This document shows, piece by piece, positions 1 to 9,895 of a DNA stretch of 64,000 nt. The stretch spans positions 186,001 to 250,000 of the forward strand of contig NZ_JMIW01000004.1 of the NCBI RefSeq assembly GCF_000715015.1. The letters run 5' to 3'. The translations under genes were made by a program, and so were the position numbers. The stretch is from Erythrobacter longus. Lineage in GTDB: Bacteria > Pseudomonadota > Alphaproteobacteria > Sphingomonadales > Sphingomonadaceae. Each line of letters begins with the position of its first letter. The first letter of the stretch is position 1. The notes beneath the pieces are model-generated. The model was not told the origin of the DNA and ran no database searches. It worked only from the letters and a program-made list of their open reading frames with translations.

Positions 1-189
1 ACCGGCGACGGTGGCAAGAAAATCCAGGTCATCAAAGAAGTCCGCGCCATCACCGGCCTGGGCCTCACCGAAGCCAAGGGTCTTGTCGAGAGCGCACCGA
101 AGCCGCTTAAAGAAGGCGTCAACAAGGCAGAAGCCGAAGAAATCAAAGGCAAGATCGAAGCAGCCGGCGGTACCGTCGAACTCAAGTAA
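1..189 (+). CDS. rplL: 50S ribosomal protein L7/L12, C-terminal part (5' end outside window)
   Basis: The reading frame is open from base 1 to a TAA at 187-189 and encodes the last 62 residues of the L7/L12 stalk protein. The globular C-terminal domain is recognisable from [20 protein letters not shown], then [13 protein letters not shown] and a terminal AAGGTVELK. This is the domain that recruits translation factors to the ribosome. The N-terminal dimerisation domain and hinge lie outside the window. A strong terminator follows about 45 bp after the stop, so the transcript ends here and does not run into rpoB, which often follows rplL in other bacteria. Confidence 0.97.
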   Translation, partial: TGDGGKKIQVIKEVRAITGLGLTEAKGLVESAPKPLKEGVNKAEAEEIKGKIEAAGGTVELK

Positions 190-235
190 ATCTTGGACAA
201 AGTTTTGTGAGTGTCTTGAAGCGCTCGCAATCAGG

Positions 236-266
236 GGGCGGTGTCAGCAATGGCGCCGCCCTTTTT
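236..266 (+). terminator. Rho-independent terminator after rplL
   Basis: A GC-rich 10-bp stem (GGGCGGTGTC pairing with GGCGCCGCCC through two G-U pairs) closes a 6-nt AGCAAT loop and is followed by TTTTT. It lies 46 bp after the rplL stop on the same strand. Confidence 0.88.
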
Positions 267-319
267 GTGTCTGGATGCAAGTTGAAAGCAACTGATCGTG
301 CGGATCAAAAAAGCAAGAG

Positions 320-1636
320 TTAACGCGGGATTTGCTCGATCGCTGTCAGTTCAGAGCCCAAGGTCGGGACCGAAATCTGATCGACCTGCACCTTTTTCGC
401 ATCGGGCGCGTCCTGGTAATCGATCCCGAACTCCACCTCGTCATAAGCAGGGTTATAACTCACTGGAATGCCAGCGGCTTGCAGCTGCGCCAAGGTCACG
501 AAGCTATCGATTGCCGCCCCTTGCGTAATGCTTGCAAATTCCGTCTTGCTGAATTGTTCGCGCATCATATTGGCAACCGAGCGAAGGCGGATTGCAATCG
601 TGCCGTCGCGCTGTTGGAAATCGACGCTGCCGGTAAGAACGCCGTTTACCCGCGCATCAAGCCTGGTCTTGGGGACCAGCATGGCCTGCGCGGCTGCTGC
701 CCCGCTTACCTCAACAGGCGGCGCCCCTACAGGGATGGCGCGGCGTACTTCATCGACGCCTACTGGCAGCGACGTAGGGCTGCGTTCAGGCGCGACCGGG
801 AGCGATCCTCGCACCGCGGCGGAGGCATCAATTGCCCCCGCAAAAGCGGCCTCAACCGAACGAGAGGCAATCGCATCGGTGCGCGCAGATGATGAATTAA
901 GGGCAAGAGATTGACCCGACCTCCCTACATTTTCAGGCCCTACATTTTTAGGCCCTACATTTTCAGGCCCTACATTTTCAGGAGTTGCACGAACCACAGC
1001 GTTCAGACCCGTGATCTGCTCTATCGCGACAGTGCGGGTCGCAATGGCAGAGCTTCGAGCCCGCGTAACCGGCGAGGGTCCATCCGGCCGACCCGGCGGC
1101 ACAAGTGCGGTAAGGGTCGAAGGCATTGCAACGCTTGCGAAGGCAAGGTCGAATTCTTGCGATCCGGAGCTAAGGACAGCCACCGGCAATTCGCGGTCAA
1201 AATTGCTGAGCTGCGGGGAACTGCCGAATGTCAGAGAGGTATCTTGCTCATCAAGAGGTTCGGCATAAAGCAGGGCAGTTATCGGGCGACGAGGCGCAAA
1301 AGCCTTGGCCGGTCGCGCCGTCCCGCCCGGTGCAAATCGATCTGGTGCAAATCGATCAGGCGCAAATTTGTCGGTGCCCCCTTCGGCTTCAGGCGTGACC
1401 GTCCCAATTCCAAAAGAGGATTCTCCGATCGCGCCGACCATCGCGTCGAGTGAAAGGTTAGGCACAGCGACCGCGACCGCCACGGCTGCTGAGCCAAATG
1501 CGAGCCGGATTTTGTTAAGCGACTTGTTAGCCGGAGGACCATACAGGCTGGCTGCGATTGCCGCCTTCTCTGGTGCGGTCAAAGGGTCAGGCATAAAGCG
1601 GGCATGGGGTAGCCAATCGCTTTGCGCGACCTGCAT
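320..1636 (-). CDS. Hypothetical membrane-anchored protein with short tandem repeats
   Basis: I do not recognise this 438-residue protein. The start chosen is the ATG at 1636, preceded by AAAGGGG at good spacing; a longer frame could start at a TTG at 1684. A single hydrophobic Ala/Val-rich segment near residues 47-60 looks like an uncleaved signal anchor. The middle is Pro/Ala/Ser-rich and low in complexity. It includes two runs of pentapeptides, FAPDR/FAPGG (about 1330-1370) and PENVG/PKNVG (923-982), each encoded by near-identical 15-bp repeats. The last ~110 residues (from MLVPKTRLDARVNGVLTGSV) look like a folded domain with alternating hydrophobics. A periplasmic or cell-envelope location is inferred. 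It is convergent with rplL and separated from it by the rplL terminator. Confidence 0.75.
   Translation of the reverse strand: MQVAQSDWLPHARFMPDPLTAPEKAAIAASLYGPPANKSLNKIRLAFGSAAVAVAVAVPNLSLDAMVGAIGESSFGIGTVTPEAEGGTDKFAPDRFAPDRFAPGGTARPAKAFAPRRPITALLYAEPLDEQDTSLTFGSSPQLSNFDRELPVAVLSSGSQEFDLAFASVAMPSTLTALVPPGRPDGPSPVTRARSSAIATRTVAIEQITGLNAVVRATPENVGPENVGPKNVGPENVGRSGQSLALNSSSARTDAIASRSVEAAFAGAIDASAAVRGSLPVAPERSPTSLPVGVDEVRRAIPVGAPPVEVSGAAAAQAMLVPKTRLDARVNGVLTGSVDFQQRDGTIAIRLRSVANMMREQFSKTEFASITQGAAIDSFVTLAQLQAAGIPVSYNPAYDEVEFGIDYQDAPDAKKVQVDQISVPTLGSELTAIEQIPR
923..982. repeat. Four tandem 15-bp repeats inside the hypothetical gene
   Basis: Four consecutive 15-bp units of the form CCCTACATTTTCAGG (the second has one change, TTTTTAGG) start at 923, 938, 953 and 968. 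On the minus strand they encode PENVG/PKNVG pentapeptides. The unit length is a multiple of three, so copy number can change without shifting the frame. Confidence 0.9.
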
Positions 1637-1909
1637 GCCAGCCCCTTTAACAGCTATGTCAGCTATGCCGTTATCCCTGCTCAATTGAGCAGCCCCCTTC
1701 GCTTAATTACATCCATTATGGCGGTTTTTACATTTGAGATAAAGAGGTTTGTCTAACCATACCTCGTCACGCTTTAGTAACGGGCCCCGATATTGGATCA
1801 ATGCGGCATGGTTTTCGCGCTCCAATAAATATGCCCCTTCCATGCTTGCCCTAAGCCATCAGGACACGTATTCGGGCCGGCTCGCATCTGCGCGAGCAGT
1901 ACCGGCAAG

Positions 1910-3322
1910 ATGCAAGAGACAACACAAAACCCAATGGGCAAGATCACCCCTTCATGGGGTCAAGAGTTTCGGGCGACCCTATCGCTCGCAGCTCCGCTTG
2001 CGGCTGCCAATCTCTTGCAAATGCTCACCTATGCAGTCGATGTGATCTTCATTGCACGGCTTGGTGATGAGCCTTTGGCAGCCTCTGCCTTGGCGGTTTC
2101 GCTGTTTGGGTTGGTCTTGTGGGCGATGACCGCCCTTACCGGCGCGGTTGCCCCTCTTATCGCAGAGGCCATCGGCGCAGGTGGTCCCACAGTGAGGCCT
2201 GTCAGACGGTCGGTGCGCATGGCCTTGTGGCTCGCGGTGATCACCGGCGTTTTGGGCATGGGGCTTTGCCTTTTGCTCGAACCCATCATGCGTTGGACCG
2301 GTCAACAACCGCAGATCATCGCATTGGCACGCGAATACAATTACATCATTATATTCTCACTCATCCCGATGCTGCTTGCCGGCGTGCTGCGGAATTTTGT
2401 CTCAGCCCTTGGGCGCCCGCTTTTTGCCACCGCGATCACCGGAGTGGGCATTTTCGTGAATGCCTTTGCCAATTACGCGCTCATTTTCGGGAATTTTGGC
2501 GCGCCTGAGTTGGGGCTCAAAGGCGCGGCAGTGGCGACCATCATCACCGCCTTTGTTATCCTTGGCGCATATGTTGTGGCGATCAGGCTCGACCCGAAGC
2601 TACACCGCTATCACATCTTTGGCAGGCTCTGGTCGCCGGACTGGGACCGCTTCTGGCAGATTGTTCGGATCGGCGTTCCCATTGGCCTGACCGTGACAGC
2701 GGAGGCCGGCATCTTTGGTGCGGCGGCATTCCTGATGGGCCGGTTTGGCGCAAGCGAGCTTGCCGGGCATACGGTCGCCTTGCAATTGGCCGCCCTTGCT
2801 TTCCAAGTGCCGTTTGGCATTGGCCAGGCTGTGACTATTCGTGTCGGTTATTATTATGGCGCGCGCGATCCCATTGGCATCAAACGCGCCGGGTGGGTTG
2901 CGCTCGCAATCTCGACCGCCTTTATGGCTTGCACGGCCAGCGCCATGGTGATCGCGCCTTACACACTGCTCTCGATCTACGTTGATCCCTATGCGGCCAA
3001 GAACGCAGCGCTCGTCGGGTTCGCGCTCCAATATCTCGTGCTTGCTGCCGCCTTCCAATTGGTCGATGGCATTCAGGCAGTCTCCGCCGGAGCTCTGCGC
3101 GGGCTGCAAGACACGCGCGCGCCCATGTGGATCGCGATTTTCAGCTACTGGGTGCCCGGTATCGGCCTTTCAATAGGCCTCGGGTTCTTCACCCCGCTAC
3201 AGGGAACGGGCGTGTGGATCGGTCTTGCGACCGGCCTTGCCTTTGCCGCCGTCCTGCTCACCTGGCGCTGGATGGCGCGGGAGAGTTTGGGGCTGGTCAA
3301 GCAGCCGCAGCGCCCATCGTAG
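1910..3322 (+). CDS. MATE family multidrug/toxin efflux transporter
   Basis: This 470-residue inner-membrane protein has the 12 hydrophobic segments and two-fold repeat of MATE exporters, which use a Na+ or H+ gradient to extrude cationic drugs and metabolites. The family N-terminus is visible (ATLSLAAPLAAANLLQMLTY followed by VDVIFIARLGDEPLAASALA), and the second half starts near VPIGLTVTAEAGIFGAAAFL. Its length is typical. The start is uncertain: ATG 1910 and ATG 1934 (MGKITPSWGQEF) are both possible and neither has a strong ribosome binding site. The 3' end overlaps the convergent mscS gene by 26 bp. Confidence 0.93.
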   Translation: MQETTQNPMGKITPSWGQEFRATLSLAAPLAAANLLQMLTYAVDVIFIARLGDEPLAASALAVSLFGLVLWAMTALTGAVAPLIAEAIGAGGPTVRPVRRSVRMALWLAVITGVLGMGLCLLLEPIMRWTGQQPQIIALAREYNYIIIFSLIPMLLAGVLRNFVSALGRPLFATAITGVGIFVNAFANYALIFGNFGAPELGLKGAAVATIITAFVILGAYVVAIRLDPKLHRYHIFGRLWSPDWDRFWQIVRIGVPIGLTVTAEAGIFGAAAFLMGRFGASELAGHTVALQLAALAFQVPFGIGQAVTIRVGYYYGARDPIGIKRAGWVALAISTAFMACTASAMVIAPYTLLSIYVDPYAAKNAALVGFALQYLVLAAAFQLVDGIQAVSAGALRGLQDTRAPMWIAIFSYWVPGIGLSIGLGFFTPLQGTGVWIGLATGLAFAAVLLTWRWMARESLGLVKQPQRPS

Positions 3323-4139
3323 TCACCACACGTTGAGGGAACGGGATGGAAATGCCCTTCTCGTCAAATTTCGCCTTGGCCGCTTCGGTGAGGTCCCAGG
3401 AAAGCCCAAGATAATCCGCCGTATCGCACCACACGCGAAGTCCGATCCCGACCGAGCTTTCGTCAAGCGAAGCGACAAAAGTGATAGGCTCAGGATCGCT
3501 CAACACCCGCTCATCACCGGCCGCCAATTGCAACAAGGTGTCGCGCGCGTCCTTCATGTTGTCGTTATAACCAATCCCGACAATCAGCTCGAACCTGCGT
3601 GTCGGGTGACGGCTGAAGTTGATGATGGGCTGATTCCAAAGCTCGTTATTGGGCATCATCACGAACAGGCCATCGGGCTGTTTAAGCTCGGTGGTGAAAA
3701 GGCCAATTTCCTGCACTGTGGCAGTGATCGTACCGACATTGATTACTTCGCCCACACGAAAGGGGCGCTGGGTCATAATCATCACGCCCGAGGCGACATT
3801 GGAAAGTGTACCTTGAAGCGCGAGGCCGATAGCAAGCGCCAGGCCGCCGAGCGCTGCAATGATGCTCGTCGTTTGCACCCCGAATTGTGAGAGCACAGTC
3901 AGCAGCACCACCGCCCAGATTGCGTACTTCGCCGCTTTGGCGATAATACGCGCGATGGAGATGTCCATGCTGGATGAGCGCGTCAAACCTTTCAGAACCC
4001 AGCGTGACACAAGGCTGCCGATAAACAAGCCGACCACCAACAGCGCGATGCCCCCGGCTATGTCCATGATATTCATGCGCAGCCAAATAAGGCCCTGCTC
4101 AGCATAGGTGAGTGTTGTGATCTCGGGGTTAAATCGCAT
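3297..4139 (-). CDS. MscS-family small-conductance mechanosensitive channel
   Basis: This 280-residue protein has the short MscS architecture: three N-terminal transmembrane helices, then a beta domain and a C-terminal alpha/beta domain. The pore-lining TM3 signature ALGGLALAIGLALQGTLSNV is clear and is followed by the MTQRPFRVGEVI start of the beta domain. The channel releases solutes on hypo-osmotic shock. The ATG at 4139 begins directly before the transmembrane region. The stop lies inside the 3' end of the convergent MATE gene. Confidence 0.94.
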   Translation of the reverse strand: MRFNPEITTLTYAEQGLIWLRMNIMDIAGGIALLVVGLFIGSLVSRWVLKGLTRSSSMDISIARIIAKAAKYAIWAVVLLTVLSQFGVQTTSIIAALGGLALAIGLALQGTLSNVASGVMIMTQRPFRVGEVINVGTITATVQEIGLFTTELKQPDGLFVMMPNNELWNQPIINFSRHPTRRFELIVGIGYNDNMKDARDTLLQLAAGDERVLSDPEPITFVASLDESSVGIGLRVWCDTADYLGLSWDLTEAAKAKFDEKGISIPFPQRVVTTMGAAAA

Positions 4140-4279
4140 GGGGGGTCTCTGTTATGAAGCGGAGGCGCGCTTTTGGGGTGACGTGCGCAGAATCAAGAAC
4201 TCATTGGCCCATGCACCGATACAATTCAAGCGCAGCCCCGGTTCCGAAAAATACCTGAATTTTTTTTGGCAACCACCTG

Positions 4280-4308
4280 TTGACTCTCACCTCGCCCACA
4301 ACCATTTG
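4280..4308 (+). promoter_or_regulatory. Candidate sigma-70 promoter of groESL
   Basis: TTGACT at 4280-4285 is a good -35 box; 17 bp downstream lies a weak -10 (CATTTG, 4303-4308). The CIRCE operator begins 8 bp after it, where the transcription start would fall. The position and the operator make it plausible, but the -10 match is poor. Confidence 0.5.
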
Positions 4309-4315
4309 AGCCCCG

Positions 4316-4341
4316 CTGGCACTCTTAGTCGAGAGTGCCAA
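4316..4341 (+). promoter_or_regulatory. CIRCE element (HrcA operator) of groESL
   Basis: The inverted repeat TGGCACTC-N8-GAGTGCCA sits 39 bp before groES. The half sites match the conserved CIRCE core (GCACTC / GAGTGC), bound by the heat-shock repressor HrcA. The separation of the two half sites is 8 nt, whereas the canonical element has 9. Confidence 0.9.
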
Positions 4342-4379
4342 AGTCTATTATCAACCCTAGTCCAAGAAAGGTCATCAAA

Positions 4380-4667
4380 ATGGCATTTCGTCCACTTCAC
4401 GACCGCGTTCTGGTCCGTCGCATCGAAGCAGACACAAAGACCGCAGGCGGCATTATTATCCCAGACAGCGCTCAAGAAAAGCCATCCGAAGGCGAAATCG
4501 TCGCCGTTGGTGAAGGCACACGCGACGATGCAGGCAACCGCGTTGCTCTCGACGTGAAAGCCGGCGACCGCGTTCTGTTCGGCAAATGGGGCGGCACCGA
4601 AGTCAAAGTCGACGGTGAAGACCTCCTCATTATGAAGGAAAGCGACATCATGGGCATCATCAGCTGA
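4380..4667 (+). CDS. groES: Co-chaperonin GroES
   Basis: This is the 95-residue GroES 10-kDa lid of the GroEL folding chamber. The N-terminus [12 protein letters not shown], the mobile loop ([20 protein letters not shown]) and the C-terminal [18 protein letters not shown] are all typical. The ATG at 4380 follows an AAGAAAGG ribosome binding site. A GTG 45 bp upstream would put the start inside the CIRCE element and is rejected. It is followed by groEL after 70 bp and is controlled by the upstream CIRCE. Confidence 0.98.
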   Translation: MAFRPLHDRVLVRRIEADTKTAGGIIIPDSAQEKPSEGEIVAVGEGTRDDAGNRVALDVKAGDRVLFGKWGGTEVKVDGEDLLIMKESDIMGIIS

Positions 4668-4695
4668 GGCCATCGACCTTAGTTTGAAGCTCTAA

Positions 4696-6390
<1,695 letters not shown>

Positions 6391-6440
6391 GCATGTCCTG
6401 AGCCCGTCAAAGGGCCAAACGCTTTTCCCAAGCTTTCAGG

Positions 6441-6475
6441 AAAAGCCCCGTCGGAGAAATCCGGCGGGGCTTTTT
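6441..6475 (+). terminator. Rho-independent terminator of groESL
   Basis: A perfect 10-bp stem, AAAAGCCCCG with CGGGGCTTTT, flanks a 14-nt loop and ends in a T-run. It lies 50 bp after the groEL stop. Confidence 0.93.
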
Positions 6476-6837
6476 GCTTATGGTGCACCAAGTTATCAAT
6501 GCCGCCTTTTGAGACACTTAGCGGACATTTGTGTTAAATGGGCTTGACGCATGGCAGTGTATAATGAAAAATACATGCATTCTCGGCCTCGGGACTCGCG
6601 TAGCTCACGGGCTTGAATGTGTCGGCACCCTGTTCAGGGTCAAACACAGCTTTTGTATTCAGCTGGTTTGATCTTTGGGTGTCCGCCACCTGAAGGAGGC
6701 TTTTAGCCTGCCGCAAAATTGGGATCTGCGGATGGGAATAGGCGCGGAACGTTGACGGATGATCAGGCCCGCTTTTGCGGCCTTCCGAATGCTTTCCAGT
6801 GTCCACCAGCGCCGGCCCGTGAAGGGAGCAGGGAGCG
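6476..6837. other. Long leader region upstream of the BLUF gene
   Basis: This 362-bp stretch has no convincing gene. It contains a PpsR/CrtJ-like palindrome at 6558-6575 (separate entry). It also has several GC-rich potential hairpins, such as CACCCTGTTCAGGGT near 6627. I looked for a cobalamin riboswitch because the next gene may bind a tetrapyrrole, but no B12-box consensus is visible. The minus-strand reading frames here look like chance. Confidence 0.5.
6558..6575. promoter_or_regulatory. PpsR/CrtJ-like palindrome (TGT-N12-ACA)
   Basis: The sequence TGTATAATGAAAAATACA fits TGT-N12-ACA, the site class recognised by the photosynthesis repressor PpsR/CrtJ, and overlaps a perfect TATAAT hexamer at 6560. 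It lies 263 bp upstream of an AppA-like gene, whose relatives act by antagonising PpsR. A TGT-N12-ACA match arises fairly often by chance, so this is suggestive only. Confidence 0.35.
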
Positions 6838-7908
6838 ATGTACGCGCGTGATGATGAGACGGGATCAAATTCTGGCGCAACCAATCTGATTGGCTGCCTG
6901 ACTTACCAAAGCAAAGCGGCCGCGCCGCCGTCCGAGGCTGAGCTAAATGACCTGGTGGCCAAAGCACGCCAGCGCAATCAAAGCGCCGGCGTAACCGGTA
7001 TGCTCCTTTATGAAGATGGGCGGTATCTCCAAACGCTGGAAGGCCCGCCTGATGGGCTTGGCAAAGTGTGGCAATCGATCCAGCAGGATGAGCGCCATGA
7101 AGATATAGAATTGCTGACGGAGCATTTTGTCGAAGCCCGGCTGTTTTCTGACTGGGACCTCCTGCTTTACCGCAAACGCGGTGAGACGCCCCGTAGCTTT
7201 TGGGACAGACTACGGCGCAAACATCCGCTCAGCCAACATATTCAGAGCGTGGTAAGAGATGCGTTCGAGGCAAATGAAGTGGGTCTTGGCGACCTCTTCG
7301 CACGGCTTGCGGAATCAGGCTGGCACGGCGATGAAATCGTGAGACAACTGATAGAGCCATCTGCCCGCGCGTTGGGGGACGCTTGGCTCAATGACGAGTG
7401 CAGCGAATTTGACCTCACCTTGGGCCTTGGCATTTTGCAGATGGCCGGCCATGCGGTTCGTTATACGCAAGACGCAGAGACGCTGCGGACCAAGACATAT
7501 TCAATCGTCCTCGCGTCGGCTCCGGGTGAGACGCATATGCTGGGTCAAAGCCTGCTTGCCGATCAGTTTACCGATGCAGGTTGGTCGGTTGAAATGTCAT
7601 TCCCGGGAAGCGATCAAGCGCTTGCCAACCAACTTGAACATCAACGCCCTGATGCGCTCGATGTAAGCTTGTCGGATTCTCTTTCCCGTCTGGGCCGCAT
7701 CGCGGCACTGCGCGAAACCGTGAAGCAAAGCCGCCTCGTTTTGCCAGATCACAATCTGGTCATTTCAGTGGGCGGCAGGCTCTTTGCAGAAGCTGCTGCC
7801 ACCGCTGAACATGTGGGCGCGGATCACTCTCGCCAAACGATGGCTGGCACGCATCTGCGCGTTGCAGAGCTTGTCGCTCATGCGAGGGAAGTCCGCTCAG
7901 GTAAGTAG
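6838..7908 (+). CDS. BLUF blue-light receptor fused to a SCHIC/B12-binding-like domain (AppA-like)
   Basis: Residues ~16-110 form a BLUF domain that binds FAD and senses blue light. The four key residues of Rhodobacter AppA (Tyr21, Asn45, Gln63, Trp104) are all present with a constant +2 shift, as Tyr23, Asn47, Gln65 and Trp106. Residues ~140-210 look like the helical cap found before B12-binding domains (ALGDAWLNDECSEFDLTLGL). Residues ~220-350 form a Rossmann-like domain with GETHMLG, whose His233 sits where cobalamin/heme-binding SCHIC domains carry their ligand. This is the AppA layout, in which light and heme/redox signals are integrated to antagonise PpsR. No photosynthesis genes are visible in the window. 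ATG 6838 is preceded by AGGGAG. Confidence 0.85.
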   Translation: MYARDDETGSNSGATNLIGCLTYQSKAAAPPSEAELNDLVAKARQRNQSAGVTGMLLYEDGRYLQTLEGPPDGLGKVWQSIQQDERHEDIELLTEHFVEARLFSDWDLLLYRKRGETPRSFWDRLRRKHPLSQHIQSVVRDAFEANEVGLGDLFARLAESGWHGDEIVRQLIEPSARALGDAWLNDECSEFDLTLGLGILQMAGHAVRYTQDAETLRTKTYSIVLASAPGETHMLGQSLLADQFTDAGWSVEMSFPGSDQALANQLEHQRPDALDVSLSDSLSRLGRIAALRETVKQSRLVLPDHNLVISVGGRLFAEAAATAEHVGADHSRQTMAGTHLRVAELVAHAREVRSGK

Positions 7909-7977
7909 GCCGAGGACCCTTTCATTCTTTGTCGCTCTGCGCCATGAGCAGGCGAAACGAAAATGAGGGAACTCCCA

Positions 7978-9816
7978 ATGAAAACGAAATTCGCAGCTCT
8001 GCTGCTTGCTTCTGTCGCGCTTGCCGGGTGCGATGCGCTGACACCAGTGGAAACTGTGGAATGCGGCACGCAGGCTCAAACGGAATGCCTGAACGCCTGG
8101 TTTGACGAAAAGTTCGAAGAACAGCTCGCCTTCTCGCCGATCACGCAAACGGGATTGGGCCGGAAAACCGATTACGACAAGATCGACGATTTCAGCGAAG
8201 ACGCACAGCTTGCCCAACTTGAATGGATGCGCGGCGCAACGGCGCAAATGGAAGCAAGCTTTGACTATGACGATCTGTCAGAGGCGGCCAAGCTGTCCTA
8301 CGATATGTGGAAGTACCGGCTTGAGCAGGCGGAGCGCGCTTACGAGTTTCGCGAGCAAGCCTACATCCTCCACCAAATGGGCTCTGCGCAAAGCAGCCTT
8401 CCGACCTTCCTGCTGACGCAGCACACTGTCGAAGATGAAAGCGAGATGCAGGCGTTTATCACGCGTATTGGCGCGATCGGGACAGCTATGGACCAACTCC
8501 TAGCCCGTACGCAGGCAAACGCCGAGGCAGGCACCCGCGCTCCACGCTTTGCTTATGATGCGGTAATCCTTGAGGCGAACAACCTCACCTCCGGCGCGCC
8601 TTTCGAGGAGGGTGAGCCTTCCGCCATGTGGGCAGGCGTCGAGCGCCACCTTGCGAGCCTTGTTGGGAGCGGCGCGATTACCGATGAACGCGCCGAAGAG
8701 CTCCGCGAAAAAGCGCGCACAGCGCTCATCGAAGAATTCGCGCCTGCCTATGCACGCACGATTGCCTGGTTCGAAGAAGATCGCCCGAACACAAGCGAGG
8801 AAACGCAAGGGGTGACCGCCCTGCCGAACGGTGAGGCATTCTATGCGGCATCATTGAAAGAGATGACCACCACCGACCTTACCGCTGATGAAATCCACCA
8901 AATCGGCCTGGATGAAGTCGCCCGTATCCAAACCGAGATGCGCGCCATTATGAGCCAGGTCGGGTTTGAGGGCAGCTTGCAGGAATTCTTCGAATTTACG
9001 CGAACCGACCCGCAATTCTATTACCCCGACAATGAAGCCGGGGCGCAGGCCTATATTGCGCAGGCCAAGGCTCACATTGATGCGCTAACCGCGCGCCTGC
9101 CCGAGTTTTTCGGCACCTTGCCAAAGGCGCCGCTTGAGGTGCGCCGGGTCGAGGCTTTCCGTGAACAGGATGGCGCAGCGCAGCATTATCAGAACGGCAC
9201 ACCCGATGGTTCACGCCCCGGGATTTACTACGCCCACCTGTCCGACATGACCGCGATGCCAATCCCTGAACTGGAAGCGATCGCCTATCACGAAGGCAAT
9301 CCGGGCCACCACATGCAATTGTCCATCGCACAGGAATTGGAAGGCGTGCCCAAATTCCAGTCCCAGGGCGGATTTATCTCTGCCTATGGAGAAGGCTGGG
9401 CGCTGTATACCGAACTGCTGGCAAAGGAGATGGGCGGTTACCAGGACCCTTATTCCGACTTTGGCCGCCTTGGCAGCGAAATTTGGCGCGCAATCCGTCT
9501 GGTGGTTGACACCGGCATCCACGCCAAGGGCTGGAGCGAGGAAGAAGCGGTGCAATATGCACTTGCGAACTCGCCCAACCCCGAGGCCGCCGTGCGCAGC
9601 GAAGTGCAGCGCTATTACGTGCTTCCGGGCCAGGCGACATCATACAAGATCGGCATGATCCGCATTCAGGAACTGCGTGCGAAAGCGGAAAAAGAGCTGG
9701 GCGAAGACTTCGACATTCGCGGCTTCCACGACACCGTGCTTGGCGGGGGCTCGGTGCCGCTGTCGATCCTTGAAAAACGGATCGACCAATGGATCGCGAG
9801 CGTCAAAGAAGCGTAA
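7978..9816 (+). CDS. DUF885-family lipoprotein (putative metallopeptidase)
   Basis: This 612-residue protein starts with a lipoprotein signal peptide (MKTKFAALLLASVALAGC; lipobox LAGC, Cys18). The start at 7978 is favoured over ATG 7963 because GAGGGA lies just upstream and because it begins the signal peptide. DUF885 hallmarks are visible: HEGNPGHH at residues 438-445, a variant of a zinc-binding HExxH motif, followed by GEGWALYTELL. The family is thought to contain periplasmic carboxypeptidase-like enzymes, but the substrate is unknown. A bidirectional terminator separates it from the convergent next gene. Confidence 0.9.
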   Translation: MKTKFAALLLASVALAGCDALTPVETVECGTQAQTECLNAWFDEKFEEQLAFSPITQTGLGRKTDYDKIDDFSEDAQLAQLEWMRGATAQMEASFDYDDLSEAAKLSYDMWKYRLEQAERAYEFREQAYILHQMGSAQSSLPTFLLTQHTVEDESEMQAFITRIGAIGTAMDQLLARTQANAEAGTRAPRFAYDAVILEANNLTSGAPFEEGEPSAMWAGVERHLASLVGSGAITDERAEELREKARTALIEEFAPAYARTIAWFEEDRPNTSEETQGVTALPNGEAFYAASLKEMTTTDLTADEIHQIGLDEVARIQTEMRAIMSQVGFEGSLQEFFEFTRTDPQFYYPDNEAGAQAYIAQAKAHIDALTARLPEFFGTLPKAPLEVRRVEAFREQDGAAQHYQNGTPDGSRPGIYYAHLSDMTAMPIPELEAIAYHEGNPGHHMQLSIAQELEGVPKFQSQGGFISAYGEGWALYTELLAKEMGGYQDPYSDFGRLGSEIWRAIRLVVDTGIHAKGWSEEEAVQYALANSPNPEAAVRSEVQRYYVLPGQATSYKIGMIRIQELRAKAEKELGEDFDIRGFHDTVLGGGSVPLSILEKRIDQWIASVKEA

Positions 9817-9836
9817 GCTGCTAGCAGATCAAATAG

Positions 9837-9875
9837 AAAAGGGCGCGAGGTGGTTGACCACCTCGCGCCCTTTTT
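9837..9875. terminator. Bidirectional Rho-independent terminator
   Basis: A perfect 13-bp stem (GGGCGCGAGGTGG with CCACCTCGCGCCC) closes a TTGA loop. It has AAAA on the left and TTTTT on the right, so it can stop transcription on both strands between the convergent DUF885 and DUF305 genes. Confidence 0.95.
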
Positions 9876-9895
9876 GCGTCTGGATTGATGAGGCC

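Noticed and set aside
11..295. 94-codon frame at the left edge
   Set aside because: It overlaps rplL in another frame, and its Lys/Arg/Ser-rich product is an artefact of the rplL codons.
923..982. CRISPR or non-coding satellite
   Set aside because: The units are in frame within a coding sequence and have no spacers.
6600..6837. Cobalamin riboswitch before the BLUF-SCHIC gene
   Set aside because: A B12-box consensus and the expected stems could not be found by eye.
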